Positions 15,672-24,445 of a DNA stretch of 64,000 bases are shown here, one piece after another. The translations under genes and the position numbers were made by a program. The notes under the pieces were generated by a model, which saw only the letters and a program-made list of their open reading frames with translations, was not told where the DNA came from and made no database searches. Source of the DNA: a virus; the IMG/VR virus record IMGVR_UViG_3300027668_000011, positions 1 to 64,000 of that record. One strand, written 5' to 3'. Position 1 is the stretch's first letter; every line of letters starts with the position of its first letter.

Positions 15672-18600
15672 CTATTTTTCTTTTAATTTATATTGGCTGT
15701 ATATCATTTCTTTTAGTTTCTCTTGAGTATTTCCAGCCATCATGTAAAAACTCTGTACGTTATCAACATTCTTTTGTCCTTTGTACACTTGCGAACTACC
15801 ATACCATGCTTGTTGGTCTGCTAATTGTATTTGGCTAGTGTACTCACTAAAGCCTGCTGTATAACCAATATAAGCAACAGCAATAGTTTGGTCGCCATAT
15901 TCATTGGAGTCCTCATTACCTGCTTGTATTGTGTCTAATTCTGCTTGTAAGTTTGCGGCGGCAACTGTTGCTCCCATTGTATCTGCTAAACTTTCTACTG
16001 CGTCTGATTGTCGTTGCTCTTGGAACGTAGGTGCTTCAACTTCAAACCTACTGTAATCTGCCGGTGCTTGGCTTAGGAATTCTGTTAAGCCTGTGCCACT
16101 ACTTAATGCTGTGGTTAGTTCATCTTCAAACTGTATGTCTGCTCCACTTATGCCACTTGTACCGTCATCGAAGTTTTCTACAAACTGTAGTGTTTCTTCT
16201 TGTTGTACTGTTTGGGCATCAGCTGAACTTTCAGCAACTGTAAATGCACCAGTATCAAATGATTCTGTTACACTTGTTGTAGCACTGAAACTTTCTTGTC
16301 CCATGCTTTGCTCTATTTGTTCTTGGAAGAAACTATCACCACTTGTATCTTCTTGTGCTAACATTCCTTGTCCGCTGTCCTGGCTACCATTTGAATTTTG
16401 TGACTGGCTTGAACCGTCATTGCTTTGAGCATAACTACCACTGCCGTCATTACCACTGCTATTGCTACTGCCTGATCCATCGTCGAAACTACCTGAGCCG
16501 TCATCAATACTACCTGAGCCGTCATCAATAATATCAGCAATAAGTTCTTCAACAACTTCCTGTGTACTACCACCGTCGCTACTGTTAAAGTCTAAATTAA
16601 ATTGTGCTACACTAACACTCATTACACCTGAACCAGCATTACTAAGAAACTGGGTGTCTGTTTTTTGTTGTTCTTGTCGTTGTTCTTGTCGTTGTTCTTG
16701 TGCCTTGGGTGTAGTAGATTCTGCTACTTGATAATCGCCTGGGCCTTCTTGAAATTGTTCTTCATGCTGTTCTTCATGCAGTTCTATGTCAGCATACACT
16801 TCATTTCTAAAGTCGTCTAATTCGTCTGCACTTAATATGTCCTCCAATCCTTCTTCTTTGATAAAGGCTTCGAATGCCTCTTCTGGATCAAGGTCAAAGT
16901 ATGCCTCTTCCTCATACATTCTTTCGTTTTCAAATGCTATTAGTTCATCTTCCGATAAGTCAAAAAATTCTTCAAGCTCACATGTAGGACATTTTTCAAA
17001 ATCCTTTGCTATCATTTCTTCGTACATCAGTTCTTCTTCGTCTGAATAAACTTCATACACTTCATAAGCGTATTCTTCATCCATTAGCATGTCAAATGAT
17101 TCCCAATCCATCTCTCCACTCTCGTCAAATACTACTTCTTTGCCGTACCACTCATCTACTTGATCTTGTCCAAATTCTTTTAGATCGTATTCATACCAAT
17201 CTTTTGATGTCCAGCTGTATGCGTCTGGTCCAAACTCTGCTTCAAACTCTGCTTCCCACATATCTTCTTGTTGCTGGTATTCTTCTGTACTCCATATATC
17301 ACTGCTTGTATATCCATCTACCCAGCCGTTTTCTTCTGCTTCATTCAACATAAACTCGTCATGCATTTCATAGTTGTAATCGTCTTGTCCTATAATTTCA
17401 TAAACTAAGTCGCCTGGGTTGTTACCTTGAAATTGTATGTTAGGATCATGTCCTAATGCTAGTAGGTCACCTTGGCCCATTGTAATTAGTGTGGCTTCCT
17501 GCATACTTAAACCTTGACCAACTAACATCTGTTGTTCTTCACTTAAATATTCAAACTTTATATCGTCATCTTGCATTGGGTCGTATTGGTCAGGAACATA
17601 TATGCCATCTTCATTCAAATAAAAGTTATCGCCGGACGTATTATTCATGCTATCATAATCCACATTAGGATCATATCCATCGGAATAATAAGAGCCATCT
17701 ATACTAATTGTCGAACCATCACTTTGCGTAACTAATCCTGTGTTAGGATCATAGCCGTCCATGTTGCCAAATTCTTGTGGGTTATAATTAAAGTCATACG
17801 CTTCTCCTGTAGCATAATCATAATCACTGAAAGTTTCAAAAATACCTAATCCGGCACATTGTGGTAAGCTCGGATCTTCGTAACATGCATTTTCTTCTAA
17901 ATATGTGTCTTCTAAGTCACCAAAGTATCCGTCACAGTCTGGACTATATGAACTATCGGAGAGGCATTGTTGTGCTAAGAAACTTATACTATATAAACTA
18001 CATGATGTGCTAAAAAGAGGATTATTCTCACACTCTGCAGGCTGTACGCCATTACCGTCTTTGTATATTGCTCCGCCTTCTACGTTTCCTTGGTCATAGT
18101 CGTCCCATATAAAAAGGTGTCGTCCTTGAGTGCCGTCATTTGGGTTTATACAATCTGCACACCAACTATTATCACTAAAAAAGTATGCTTCAGTAAAGGA
18201 GTTCGAGTTTTTCTTTTCTCCAATTAAAACATTACTGTGACTAATTTCTAAGTTACCGTATATGTAAGCATAGTCATCGTTTTCGTCATCTGTGTTGCCT
18301 GGGCAATCTGTACAGTTTTGATTTAAAAGCACCACCTCAAACGTATTATGTGCGTTTGGATACATTGGATCAAATTTATCCGTATCTGCTGTTACGCCAT
18401 ACTCACGCATATAGTACCAGCCAAATGTAGCAAAGTTGCCCGAGTTATTAAAGAGCATTGTGCTATTAACCGGTGCTTGGGTATCGTATATTGTGCCTAA
18501 GTCTAAGTCACTCCAGAAAGGGAATAGTGTATCGTTCATTCCTGAAGAGGCACTTAGATGCTTTACATCATAACTACAGTAATCACTACTGCTAAACGCA

Positions 18601-18896
18601 CTTGACTTCAACAGTTTTAAACAACCATTAGTACTCATTAAGCCGTGAGTGAATGTTTCGCCATGCCAGTCAAAATCAAAGCCAATAGCAAATGCTATAT
18701 TACAACCTGTTTCATCTGCGGCGCCTTGACATAGTATTGAACCGTTGCTGTTGCCACCCTGATAATAGTCGCCAACAAGATTTACTAAAGGATAGCCAGT
18801 ATTATCAGTCGTGTATCCTCCGTCGGCTTCAGATACTGTAGGAAATAAAGTTAGTACGCCTACAGCAAGTGCTGTTATTAAGCGTTTGATTCCCAT
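15672..18896 (-). CDS. large secreted acidic protein with nidogen-like N-terminal domain
   Basis: A 1074-residue protein with a signal peptide (MGIKRLITALAVGVLTLFPTVSEA). Residues about 25-275 form a nidogen-like domain: IGFDFDWHGETFTHGLMSTNG, LFPFWSDLDLGT, NFATFGWYYM and NTFEVVLLNQN. Then come paired cysteines, Tyr/Asp-rich repeats, a very acidic Glu-rich helical stretch (about 510-710), a QEQRQEQ repeat, a tandem DDGSGS segment near residues 800-850, and a Gln/Ala-rich tail. Nidogen-like domains occur in extracellular adhesins and receptor-binding proteins. It overlaps the Asn/Thr-rich gene upstream by 19 bases, so the two secreted proteins are co-translated. A surface or matrix role is inferred. 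Confidence 0.85.
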   Translation of the reverse strand: MGIKRLITALAVGVLTLFPTVSEADGGYTTDNTGYPLVNLVGDYYQGGNSNGSILCQGAADETGCNIAFAIGFDFDWHGETFTHGLMSTNGCLKLLKSSAFSSSDYCSYDVKHLSASSGMNDTLFPFWSDLDLGTIYDTQAPVNSTMLFNNSGNFATFGWYYMREYGVTADTDKFDPMYPNAHNTFEVVLLNQNCTDCPGNTDDENDDYAYIYGNLEISHSNVLIGEKKNSNSFTEAYFFSDNSWCADCINPNDGTQGRHLFIWDDYDQGNVEGGAIYKDGNGVQPAECENNPLFSTSCSLYSISFLAQQCLSDSSYSPDCDGYFGDLEDTYLEENACYEDPSLPQCAGLGIFETFSDYDYATGEAYDFNYNPQEFGNMDGYDPNTGLVTQSDGSTISIDGSYYSDGYDPNVDYDSMNNTSGDNFYLNEDGIYVPDQYDPMQDDDIKFEYLSEEQQMLVGQGLSMQEATLITMGQGDLLALGHDPNIQFQGNNPGDLVYEIIGQDDYNYEMHDEFMLNEAEENGWVDGYTSSDIWSTEEYQQQEDMWEAEFEAEFGPDAYSWTSKDWYEYDLKEFGQDQVDEWYGKEVVFDESGEMDWESFDMLMDEEYAYEVYEVYSDEEELMYEEMIAKDFEKCPTCELEEFFDLSEDELIAFENERMYEEEAYFDLDPEEAFEAFIKEEGLEDILSADELDDFRNEVYADIELHEEQHEEQFQEGPGDYQVAESTTPKAQEQRQEQRQEQQKTDTQFLSNAGSGVMSVSVAQFNLDFNSSDGGSTQEVVEELIADIIDDGSGSIDDGSGSFDDGSGSSNSSGNDGSGSYAQSNDGSSQSQNSNGSQDSGQGMLAQEDTSGDSFFQEQIEQSMGQESFSATTSVTESFDTGAFTVAESSADAQTVQQEETLQFVENFDDGTSGISGADIQFEDELTTALSSGTGLTEFLSQAPADYSRFEVEAPTFQEQRQSDAVESLADTMGATVAAANLQAELDTIQAGNEDSNEYGDQTIAVAYIGYTAGFSEYTSQIQLADQQAWYGSSQVYKGQKNVDNVQSFYMMAGNTQEKLKEMIYSQYKLKEK

Positions 18897-20329
18897 TCTG
18901 CCTCACATTGGCCCGAACTTTTCTTCTTGCCTTTGCCTGTTTTCTTACGACATTTTTTCATGAACTTATCAAAGTCTTCGCCTGTGTTAAGTACATTCGA
19001 GTCTACTTTAGCCGATGACCTTGTGTTTTTCTTTCTGCCGAACCATCCACGTTTAGCATCTGCTCGTTCATCGCTATTCTCTGCCCATTGCTTAGTAGCC
19101 GCATCGCCAATTGCTCCCATGTAAGGACAAGGTGTTCCAGCCATTTCCATCGCTGTAAATACACGTTCGTCTTGACACATTAAACTAACTGCCGCAACCT
19201 TCATGCCCATATCGTATATAGTTTTACTTAACTTTATACGTTCACAGTTCATATCTCTAACTGATTTACCGCCACTTAGTCCAAATACTTGTCCTTGGAA
19301 AGCACCTGATATACCAGTTGTACATAAGTCTTGTGAGTAACTAGAACCAATGCTTGGTGCAATAGCACTAGCAGGTGGAGCCTTAGTTGTTATCTCTTGC
19401 TTAATAGTCTGGTCAGTCTTGTTGATGTTTTCGTTTTTATTAGTATTATTATTGGTGTTGGTATTGTTACTTTCTGACGTGTTGTCAGTTGTTACATTAC
19501 TGTCACTAGTCGATGTATTATTATTGTTATTAGTATTATCACTGGTCGAGTTGTTATTGTTATTATTGGTGTTGGTATTGTTACTAGTACTATTTGAATT
19601 CACGTTCTGATCAATATTACTATTGTTCGTATTAGTGTTATTCGAAGTACTGTTTACCGTGCTATCACTAGTGTTATTATTGGTGTTGGTATTGTTCGAA
19701 GTGCTATTGTTGGTGTTGGTATTATTATTCGTATTAGCATTGGTGTTATTTGTTCCACCACTCGACACATTGTTGTTGGTACTAGTCGATGTATTATTAT
19801 TCGTGTTCGTGTTCGCGTTGGTGTTATTATTTGTCGACGTATTATTATTGGTGTTGCTGTTGGTCGAATTGTTAGTATTGGTCGAATTATTCGTGTTCGT
19901 ATTCGCGTTGGTATTATTGTTGGTATTATTGTTGGTATTGGTATTCGTGTTCGTGTTCGTATTCGCGTTGGTGTTCGTGTTGGTGTTCGTATTCGCGTTG
20001 GTGTTCGTGTTCGTATTCGCGTTGGTGTTTGTATTTGTCGAATTATTCGTATTCGTCGAATTATTCGTATTCGTCGAAGTATTCGTGTTTGTGTTCGCGT
20101 TGGTATTCGTGTTCGTATTCGCGTTGGTATTCGTGTTCGTCGAAGTATTCGTGTTCGTCGAAGTATTCGTATTATTCGCAGTAGTTGTGGTTGTACTTGT
20201 AGTATCCGATGTACTTGCTTCACAATACTGGGTACCTGCTGTACATGTGCCGGTGGCCTGGGCCTGTACTGTACCAGTTGTCGTCATTAACCCAATCAAG
20301 GCTAATGCTGATAAGATTCTTATCTTCAT
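18878..20329 (-). CDS. secreted Asn/Thr-repeat protein with Cys-containing C-terminal domain
   Basis: A 483-residue protein. A signal peptide (about residues 1-23) is followed by a low-complexity stretch of alternating Asn and Thr (about 45-300), then a structured C-terminal domain (about 310-483). That domain has DLCTTGISGAFQGQVFGLSGG, MNCERIKLSKTIYDMGMKVA, SLMCQDERVFTAMEMAGTPCPYMG and a basic, Cys-bearing end (KKCRKKTGKGKKK). The C-terminal domain resembles one seen in other marine phages, from memory. The start has AAAGGAG upstream. Asn/Thr-rich linkers of this kind are flexible or amyloid-prone. Its position in a region with curlin-like genes suggests a role at the cell surface. Confidence 0.85.
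   Translation of the reverse strand: MKIRILSALALIGLMTTTGTVQAQATGTCTAGTQYCEASTSDTTSTTTTTANNTNTSTNTNTSTNTNTNANTNTNTNANTNTNTSTNTNNSTNTNNSTNTNTNANTNTNTNANTNTNTNTNANTNTNTNTNTNNNTNNNTNANTNTNNSTNTNNSTNSNTNNNTSTNNNTNANTNTNNNTSTSTNNNVSSGGTNNTNANTNNNTNTNNSTSNNTNTNNNTSDSTVNSTSNNTNTNNSNIDQNVNSNSTSNNTNTNNNNNNSTSDNTNNNNNTSTSDSNVTTDNTSESNNTNTNNNTNKNENINKTDQTIKQEITTKAPPASAIAPSIGSSYSQDLCTTGISGAFQGQVFGLSGGKSVRDMNCERIKLSKTIYDMGMKVAAVSLMCQDERVFTAMEMAGTPCPYMGAIGDAATKQWAENSDERADAKRGWFGRKKNTRSSAKVDSNVLNTGEDFDKFMKKCRKKTGKGKKKSSGQCEAEWESNA
19440..20190. repeat. low-complexity Asn/Thr codon repeat array
   Basis: About 750 bases of near-tandem 6-, 12- and 18-base units inside the preceding gene (on the plus strand variations of GTATTCGTGTTCGTATTCGCGTTG). 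Different synonymous codons are mixed, so it is not a single recent expansion, but slippage could change its length quickly. Confidence 0.85.
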
Positions 20330-20419
20330 TTTTTCTCCTTTAGGGTACTGTGTTTTAGTGGGGCAGTTATGTGTGGGTGTGTTGTGTAATAAAGTAAACC
20401 CTGTGTTATTATGTACAAG

Positions 20420-20427
20420 TATTTATC
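20420..20427 (-). promoter_or_regulatory. T4-type late promoter GATAAATA with leader
   Basis: GATAAATAC reads leftward about 90 bases before the ATG at 20329. The leader ends with AAAGGAG. The promoter lies just downstream of the terminator at 20439-20461, so it begins a new unit. Confidence 0.72.
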
Positions 20428-20438
20428 GTTTAAAAAAC

Positions 20439-20461
20439 AAAAAAGCACTCTTGCGAGTGCT
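20439..20461 (-). terminator. intrinsic terminator
   Basis: Reading leftward, AGCACTC pairs with GAGTGCT (7 bp, loop GCAA) followed by TTTTTTGTTTTTT. It ends the transcript of the lipoprotein gene at 20633-20911. Confidence 0.85.
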
Positions 20462-20507
20462 TTAGTGCTAACATTATCGCATCTAATCGTCTATCTATCG
20501 ATTATTG

Positions 20508-20663
20508 CTAACATTCCTTTGGGTTAGTTGTACAGTATTTTTCTAACTTCTCTTGGTTCTGTTTGAAAAGTAAGACTAATTCCTGTGCTGTGAGTTGCTT
20601 TTCCTTTTCTTTTCTGAAAAGAGAAAAGTTACCTACTTTCCCGGCTCTTTGTCTTTTTGTAAT
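20508..20663 (-). other. open -1 frame after the lipoprotein gene, possible frameshift extension
   Basis: A 51-codon open frame without ATG, GTG or TTG overlaps the end of the lipoprotein gene in its -1 frame and ends at 20508. The last part (EKQLTAQELVLLFKQNQEKL and then EKYCTTNPKEC) looks like real protein. The CAAAAAG stretch at 20659-20653 could allow a -1 shift, but it is not a canonical heptamer. A remnant gene is the alternative. Confidence 0.3.
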
Positions 20664-20911
20664 TCATCAGTTTGTTTATCAACATTTTCTGCAACTGTTT
20701 TAACAACACCTTGTGCTGTGTCAATAGTTACGTCTGCAATGTTTCGAACATCATCAGTAATCGCTACTGCCATTGTGGCGGCTCCGCCCACAACAGAGTC
20801 AACTGTTCCTGTGACAATCTCTGTACCAGCATTCCAGGCGCCACTAACTGAGGCACATCCTACGATGCTTGATAAAAGAATTAAACCGAAAAAAGATACT
20901 AAATTATTCAT
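20633..20911 (-). CDS. small lipoprotein
   Basis: A 92-residue protein with a lipoprotein signal peptide: hydrophobic residues 4-15, then SSIVGCAS with the lipidated Cys19. The mature part has a small amphipathic region (VTGTVDSVVGGAATMAVAI) and a charged tail (ENVDKQTDELQKDKEPGK). It resembles short entericidin-like or spanin-like lipoproteins only in size. AAGGAG precedes the ATG; a late promoter lies 50 bases upstream and a terminator downstream. Outer-membrane or periplasmic location is inferred from the signal. Confidence 0.8.
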   Translation of the reverse strand: MNNLVSFFGLILLSSIVGCASVSGAWNAGTEIVTGTVDSVVGGAATMAVAITDDVRNIADVTIDTAQGVVKTVAENVDKQTDELQKDKEPGK

Positions 20912-20962
20912 ATCCGTCTCCTTATATAAGGTAATAAAGCCATCTGCTATTATTACATATAG

Positions 20963-20970
20963 TATTTATC
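20963..20970 (-). promoter_or_regulatory. T4-type late promoter GATAAATA with leader
   Basis: GATAAATAC reads leftward, 52 bases before the lipoprotein start. The octamer abuts the stop region of the upstream membrane gene. Confidence 0.7.
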
Positions 20971-20973
20971 TAA

Positions 20974-21312
20974 TTAAATGATGTGGTATGGGTCAAACGT
21001 GCCTGAAAGTCCGTTGTGTTTTTCAATTTCCCAAAGTTCCATACGCAGTATTTGTCTAGTGTGTTCGTTTGTGGTTGTTTGTATGAGGAACATTAATTGA
21101 CTTCTTTGGGAATTTTCTATTTGGTATATCAGTTCACACCAAGCATACATTAATCCAGTCAGCATAAATGTTGCCATAATGGTTACTGTTAGCATAGGGA
21201 ACATCAAAGAGATTATAACTAAATGTGGAATTGCTACAATCGTGAGTAATAACTGTGTAGATTTCTTATATTTAGAAATCGCAGTGGCGAGTTTAGCCTG
21301 TGTGGTTTTCAT
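20974..21312 (-). CDS. two-span membrane protein
   Basis: A 112-residue protein. After a basic N-terminus (KLATAISKYKKS) come two membrane helices (about residues 20-38 and 41-61), then a soluble charged tail (NSQRSQLMFLIQTTTNEHTRQ). It overlaps the 66-residue membrane gene by 20 bases. Two spans with both ends inside is a holin-like topology, but there is no endolysin beside it. I assign no function. Confidence 0.7.
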   Translation of the reverse strand: MKTTQAKLATAISKYKKSTQLLLTIVAIPHLVIISLMFPMLTVTIMATFMLTGLMYAWCELIYQIENSQRSQLMFLIQTTTNEHTRQILRMELWEIEKHNGLSGTFDPYHII

Positions 21313-21493
21313 CTAGTTGATTATTCTGTGCTTTGTGCAGTTCTTCTATAATACTGTTTTTGAAGTCTGCGCCATGCCAATAACTATCTAAACCGATATC
21401 CACCATAAGTGCTACTAATACTAATGTTAGTATGAAGCTAAGGTATATGTTTATACCAGCTGATATCTTCAACCACTTGATCATGTGTCTCAT
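21293..21493 (-). CDS. small single-span membrane protein
   Basis: A 66-residue protein, MRHMIKWLKISAGINIYLSF, with one membrane span (about 12-35) and a hydrophilic tail. The first ATG lies 7 bases after a consensus -10 TATAAT, so the transcript would start almost at the ATG. The second ATG (Met4) is the other possible start. It is probably early and followed by the 112-residue membrane protein in the same transcript. Confidence 0.7.
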   Translation of the reverse strand: MRHMIKWLKISAGINIYLSFILTLVLVALMVDIGLDSYWHGADFKNSIIEELHKAQNNQLDENHTG

Positions 21494-21500
21494 AGCGTTA

Positions 21501-21529
21501 ATTATAGCAATTATTTAACGACTTGTCAA
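21501..21529 (-). promoter_or_regulatory. consensus sigma-70-type promoter
   Basis: Reading leftward: TTGACA at 21529-21524, a 17-bp spacer, TATAAT at 21506-21501. Both hexamers match consensus. It lies in the gap after the curlin-like gene and begins a new, probably early, transcript into the two small membrane genes. Confidence 0.92.
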
Positions 21530-21535
21530 CCTTTA

Positions 21536-22477
21536 TTAGTCTTGGGTTACACTTATAGAACAGCCGCCAACTGTGTGGCACGTCTGAGTAAGTGAGTATG
21601 ACTTTGCTGAATTCGAGCTTTGTAATAGCGTCAGATTACTAGGTTGTGTTCCGTTCAACACTATTGTGGCTGTGTGAGCACCATTACTGTGTTGAGTTAT
21701 ACTACCAACGGTACCATCAACGTAAGAGGAATAATTTAATGTCTTTGCTCCATCTGTTTGTTGATTGACATAAAGTGTGTTGTCATCTGCATACAAGTAT
21801 AAATTTGCAGTATGACCATCATAAGTATCAAGACTACCGTTTCTTTGCATTCCAACAAGAGTATTATTGTTACCGTGAATGTCTAACGTTGCTGTATGGT
21901 TTCCGCCCTCGTCGCCATCATCGTAAAATGTGGTACTCGATATACTGCCGCCAGAACCAAACCAAACTCCTTGACCATATCGAACTGTATTAGAATTTCC
22001 TTTGATATGAAATCCTATATCTGATTTGCCACAACTTGCGCCACGAGTACAATTTTGATGGAAGTATATCTGATTACTATTTCCGTCTAAGTCGCCGCCA
22101 AACCCAATACCAGTGCCCCAGGCATTAGTCCAGCCAACTTCGTTATTACTGCCATGCTGTTCTATTTGCATAGTGTTGTGGGTGCCATCAACACTAAAAA
22201 ACACGTTGTTACTTTCGGCGCCCTCGGAGTGTCCTTGGCCTATTTTAAGTGTATTGTTAGTATTATTATTCAATCCTAGTACTATATCTATTTTATTAAT
22301 AGCGCCGGCTTGCATTATATCTACAACCACATTATCACCTTCCTGATCTAGCACCACTTCATTGTCTGCTTTTGCTGTTGCTGGTAATAATAGCATCATA
22401 CCCAATAAGATATATCCTAATACTAACAGAGGAGTATCTTTTGGCTTCATGTCATTTAATTTTTTTTCTATATTCAT
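21536..22477 (-). CDS. curlin-like secreted protein (CsgA/CsgB-type repeats), copy 1
   Basis: A 313-residue protein with an unusually long N-terminus before its signal helix (about 15-37) and the mature start ADNEVVLDQEGDNVVVDIMQAG. The rest is a series of Asn/Gln/Gly-rich strands with N-x-V/I-x-x-x-Q-x-G/H-x-x-N spacing (NTMQIEQHGSNNEVG, NSNQIYFHQN, NSNTVRYGQG, NNTLVGMQRNG, DNTLYVNQQTDG, NLTLLQSSNSA). This is the beta-helix amyloid pattern of curli subunits. It ends with a Cys pair (QTCHTVGGCSI). The ATG overlaps the stop of the FecR-domain gene (ATGA). It is probably secreted through the CsgG pore encoded upstream. Confidence 0.8.
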   Translation of the reverse strand: MNIEKKLNDMKPKDTPLLVLGYILLGMMLLLPATAKADNEVVLDQEGDNVVVDIMQAGAINKIDIVLGLNNNTNNTLKIGQGHSEGAESNNVFFSVDGTHNTMQIEQHGSNNEVGWTNAWGTGIGFGGDLDGNSNQIYFHQNCTRGASCGKSDIGFHIKGNSNTVRYGQGVWFGSGGSISSTTFYDDGDEGGNHTATLDIHGNNNTLVGMQRNGSLDTYDGHTANLYLYADDNTLYVNQQTDGAKTLNYSSYVDGTVGSITQHSNGAHTATIVLNGTQPSNLTLLQSSNSAKSYSLTQTCHTVGGCSISVTQD

Positions 22478-23646
22478 TCTTGTGTTATACTTATTAATAT
22501 GTTTTCACAACTACTTAAACATATAATAGTGTCTCCTAAATCTCCGTCTTTTATATCTAGCTGTGCGACAGAACCTTTTCGTAATTTAATACTAATTTTA
22601 TTGCTTACTTGCCTGAGAAAAAATACTTTGCCATCTAAGTCTGGAATAATATTAAATTGATTTCCAGGATTGGTTCCGTATACAGCACCTATTAATTTAT
22701 TATCGCCACTGCCTGAGTCTCCGCCTTTTTCATCTAATCCACTAGTAGTTTTTTCTACAATGTCTAATAAGTCTACTAGGAAGTCTACATTTAATAAATC
22801 TATATCCAATTCCGTGTAGTCTAAATCTTCTGTTGTATCTGCTAAAACATCTTGCTCAATTGCATTTGCATCTAAGCCATCAAAGTCTAATAATCCGTTG
22901 TCGCCTTTTAATTCTTGTACTTGTTCTTCTTTTGCTTCTGTAATCTGTTTTGGTTCTGCTACAATAAACATATTATCTATCATATTTAAATCTAAATCAA
23001 CCAACACAACAGGCTGTGTAGGGCTTGTTTCAAATGTGCTTACCATTACTGCCTGGTAGGCTTCATCTAATATTACTGTGCCGCCTTGATTTGTTACCGT
23101 TATGCTACCACTTGGAGCACACCCTTCTTCTAATGCTACTGTATTAGTACAGTCTTCGTCCGGTAATAATATCACTAGACTCCTACCCAGTTCATCGACT
23201 GTGGTAGTAAAATCGGTTCCTCTAATCCCTATACTTGCGGTAGGGGTCAGGATTGTTATATTTTCTTTTGCTACGAGACCTAAACTGCCCGTGGCAAACC
23301 TAGCTGTTCCTTGTACAAAATTTAATGCCATCTTGCTTTTACTTGGATCTGGGTCGAATACATATTCGTCTATTTCCATGTAAGTGTGTTCTGTTAGACT
23401 AACCTGGGTTTTGTCGAGAAACTCAATTTTTAGTCTCCCATTTGTTGTTTCTACTTCATCATAACTTACAATATTGGCTAAAATATTAGCCGCCAGTTCT
23501 TCGCCTGACAACCTTACAATACTTCCAGTTGCTCCACTTTGTTCAATAATGCCGCCGATGCTCTCAGCGGCACTCAGATTTGGTGTAAGCAACAGTACTA
23601 ATACTGCTGTTATGTTAATCAGTCTGTTTAATAAGAACTGATGCAT
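22474..23646 (-). CDS. FecR-domain secreted protein
   Basis: A 390-residue protein with a signal peptide (about 1-27, ending LSAAES). The FecR domain spans about residues 28-180: GGIIEQSGATGSIVRLSGEEL, VETTNGRLKIEFLDKTQVSLT, YMEIDEYVFDP, VQGTARFATG and the diagnostic TPTASIGIRGTDFTT. The C-terminal half is acidic, with DLDYTELDIDLLNVDFLVDL. FecR domains are periplasmic or secreted ligand-binding modules. It sits between the two curlin-like genes with overlapping reading frames on both sides, so it is likely part of the same secretion unit, perhaps binding substrate or membrane. Confidence 0.85.
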   Translation of the reverse strand: MHQFLLNRLINITAVLVLLLTPNLSAAESIGGIIEQSGATGSIVRLSGEELAANILANIVSYDEVETTNGRLKIEFLDKTQVSLTEHTYMEIDEYVFDPDPSKSKMALNFVQGTARFATGSLGLVAKENITILTPTASIGIRGTDFTTTVDELGRSLVILLPDEDCTNTVALEEGCAPSGSITVTNQGGTVILDEAYQAVMVSTFETSPTQPVVLVDLDLNMIDNMFIVAEPKQITEAKEEQVQELKGDNGLLDFDGLDANAIEQDVLADTTEDLDYTELDIDLLNVDFLVDLLDIVEKTTSGLDEKGGDSGSGDNKLIGAVYGTNPGNQFNIIPDLDGKVFFLRQVSNKISIKLRKGSVAQLDIKDGDLGDTIICLSSCENILISITQE

Positions 23647-24445
23647 TTTCGCTATTTAGATTTATGTTAATTATACCTTCACACGTTGGACTACATGTTG
23701 CTGTCATGTCCTGTATGAATTGAAAATCACCATCACTGCCGTCTAAGACTACTGTTAAGGAATGACCACCGTTACCACTTTGTTTAGTAGCAAATTTGTT
23801 GTCGTCTCCTATAATTTCCATATTCCATACAACGTTACTAGTATCAATTGTAATACCTGCTAAAGCAGATGTGCCAGTTCCAGTACTTTTAATTCCGCCA
23901 ACAGCGTTATTGCCTGATGCTGATGCCCAAGCTGTAGTATTGTTGAAACTTGCAGTAAAATTGTTCCTAGAACCAAGTATATCTAAATCAAAGTTAGTGC
24001 TTTCCGCCGCGGCACTGTGAGCTATGCCAACATCAAATGTGTTGCCGTCGCCCTGAATGTCTACTAGCATGTCTGTATTATCTGCACTATTAGAGTTAGC
24101 ACCGATCTGTAAATCCCAGACGTTACTATCACCTAATTGATAAAAGTCCATTACTGAACTTCCGGATCCATCAAATATTAAGTCTCCAAAAAACTTATTT
24201 GTGTTACCGTCTTGTATGATATCAATTATCAAACTGTTACCAGTTACAACTAAATCTCCTGACCCTGAGGCCACTCCAGAAACTCTGTTACTGTTACCAG
24301 CTTGTAATATTGTTAATATTAAGTTGTCACCTTCTTGGTCTAGTAGTACTTCGTTATCCGTTGCACCTAGAGCCTGACTTCCTATTATTACACTTACTAT
24401 AGCGAAGACTTGTAGTGTAAATTTCTTTATTACGTTTGTCTTCAT
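23615..24445 (-). CDS. curlin-like secreted protein, copy 2
   Basis: A 276-residue protein with a signal peptide (about 1-28, ending QALGAT). The mature start DNEVLLDQEGDNLILTILQAG is nearly the same as in copy 1, then NSNRVSG, NSLIIDIIQDGNTNKFFG, SSVMDFYQLGDSNVWDL and NKFATKQSGNGGHSLTV repeats follow. These show the N-x-x-x-I-x-Q-x-G curlin spacing. It ends in a Cys-bearing strand segment. The ATG overlaps the CsgG stop (ATGA) with GGAGAAG upstream. The two copies are clearly related at the N-terminus and diverge later, as major and minor curli subunits do. Confidence 0.8.
   Translation of the reverse strand: MKTNVIKKFTLQVFAIVSVIIGSQALGATDNEVLLDQEGDNLILTILQAGNSNRVSGVASGSGDLVVTGNSLIIDIIQDGNTNKFFGDLIFDGSGSSVMDFYQLGDSNVWDLQIGANSNSADNTDMLVDIQGDGNTFDVGIAHSAAAESTNFDLDILGSRNNFTASFNNTTAWASASGNNAVGGIKSTGTGTSALAGITIDTSNVVWNMEIIGDDNKFATKQSGNGGHSLTVVLDGSDGDFQFIQDMTATCSPTCEGIININLNSENASVLIKQTD

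Noticed and set aside
19623-20465. A 280-codon plus-strand frame rich in Val/Leu/Phe
   Set aside because: It is the antisense of the Asn/Thr repeat array; its composition is a mirror of those codons and it has no ribosome site.
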